Assembly (NCBI GenBank): GCA_002163155.1
Contig: MAAO01000006.1
Location: forward strand, 1,240,001-1,304,000
Direction of reading: 5' to 3'
DNA length: 64,000 nt
Source of the DNA: Halobacteriovorax marinus
GTDB taxonomy: Bacteria; Bdellovibrionota; Bacteriovoracia; Bacteriovoracales; Bacteriovoracaceae
The notes beneath the pieces are model-generated. The model was not told the DNA's origin and did no database searches. It saw only the letters and a list, made by a program, of their open reading frames with translations. The translations under genes were made by a program, and so were the position numbers. Shown here one piece after another: positions 63,451 to 64,000 of the stretch (the first letter of the stretch is position 1; every line of letters begins with the position of its first letter).

Positions 63451-64000
63451 TTGACAACAAATAGAATTTTTAACACTTTTATAATGGGCCTAGGGATTTT
63501 ATCTCTGGGCCTTTTTATTTCTTCTCACGATATTCTTGCTCAAAACAATGCACATCAAGAAACTGAATATGTTGATGATGGGGAAGAGCATGATGTTGAA
63601 GAACTAGAAGGTGTCATCAATCAGTACCGAAATCAGAATAAAGAAGTCACCGAAGCGCTACAGGATTTTACTAAAGACGGTAGTCTTTCAGAAGGTGATA
63701 GGAAGAAAATTTTAGAAATGTACTCCAGTGCCACTGGCAAGACTGGAGCTCCTGGACCAAATGGTATGGGTGCCGGTGGAAAATTGGATATGGAGAAGTT
63801 CCGTCCAGTGATTAAACAACTCAATGGTCAGTACGGTAGAATGACTTATTCGAGCGCTAAGGGCCAAATTCAAAGCAATATCGAGCAAACTCCAGCGAAG
63901 GGATTCTTTAGGGCCTTTCCAAAAATGGTTGATTTCGTGACCCACTTAATTCGCGACAATTCGGCCATGTTAAGTCTACTTGATATGTTTAAAGATAGAA
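63451..64000 (+). CDS. exported protein, 5' part (cut by the window edge)
   Basis: The frame is open from the secF stop to the end of the window, so the gene is partial. A TTG start at 63451 has GAGG eight bases upstream and gives a signal peptide with an N-terminal arginine (MTTNRIFNTF, then IMGLGILSLGLFISSHDILA). The ATG at 63484 has no ribosome site. The mature part is acidic, then Gly/Pro-rich (TGAPGPNGMGAGGK), with a helical segment at the end. It is not recognised. A hairpin with a T run lies inside the signal-peptide region. Confidence 0.65.
   Translation, partial: MTTNRIFNTFIMGLGILSLGLFISSHDILAQNNAHQETEYVDDGEEHDVEELEGVINQYRNQNKEVTEALQDFTKDGSLSEGDRKKILEMYSSATGKTGAPGPNGMGAGGKLDMEKFRPVIKQLNGQYGRMTYSSAKGQIQSNIEQTPAKGFFRAFPKMVDFVTHLIRDNSAMLSLLDMFKDR
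63487..63520 (+). terminator. terminator-like hairpin inside the signal-peptide codons
   Basis: GGCCTAGGGAT (63487-63497) pairs with ATCTCTGGGCC (63501-63511), 11 bp with two G-U pairs and a three-base loop, followed by TTTTTATTT. By structure it is a textbook rho-independent terminator for secDF, but it lies within the coding region predicted from 63451 or 63484. Confidence 0.7.

Overview
The window looks like chromosome from an AT-rich, Gram-negative member of the Bdellovibrio-and-like predatory bacteria, most likely the Bacteriovorax/Halobacteriovorax branch. This is inferred from the TIGR02147-type protein at the left edge, an HNH protein of the type common in these genomes, many small secreted proteins and lipoproteins of unknown function, and several stand-alone receivers. 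No ribosomal RNA, tRNA, insertion sequence or CRISPR array was seen. Genes are dense and often overlap by 1 to 14 bases.

Layout. 1-6482: TIGR02147 protein (cut by the edge), a receiver, a lipoprotein metallo-beta-lactamase-fold hydrolase, a flagellar hook protein and an XRE-type regulator with a perfect 18-bp palindrome in front of it. 6636-10946: sufE-hemB, a secreted trypsin-like protease, a persulfide dioxygenase-like protein, an unlisted 41-residue membrane peptide and a 2Fe-2S ferredoxin. 11039-19105: a large unassigned cytosolic protein, a receiver, an MscS channel, a cyclic-nucleotide-binding protein, a leucine-rich-repeat protein and an 1107-residue exported protein. 19387-23074: GLG1-type Cys-rich protein, panD, pgsA-serB and a PilZ protein. 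23179-28859: thiamine region, with a ThiF/MoeB-rhodanese protein, then a TPP riboswitch controlling thiC-thiS-thiDE and a short PurF homologue. 28866-39620: receiver-kinase fusion, small exported proteins, a GP42-type transglutaminase with a lipoprotein partner, DoxX and CDGSH proteins, a radical SAM protein and SlyX. 39740-42179: glpX, a START-domain protein, a small protein and YggS. 42386-47429: a 2OG-Fe(II) oxygenase and a module of a phosphate-binding-like protein, a porin-like barrel and a histidine kinase. 47732-53188: an 1818-residue lipoprotein with Ig-like, Fn3 and sulfatase-modifying-factor-like parts. 53489-57668: HNH protein, orphan ParA with a small partner, DUF4105-like exported protein. 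57734-64000: queA-tgt-yajC-tatA-secD-secF and the start of another exported protein.

The most informative system is the thiamine operon. Its aptamer 5' strand can form 10 uninterrupted base pairs with a segment just before thiC, and that same segment can also pair with the thiC ribosome binding site, so a translational on/off switch can be read from the sequence. The last gene is a PurF-type amidotransferase whose product leads to AIR, the substrate of ThiC, which suggests riboswitch-controlled precursor supply. Functions given below are homology readings made by eye; no database search was run.
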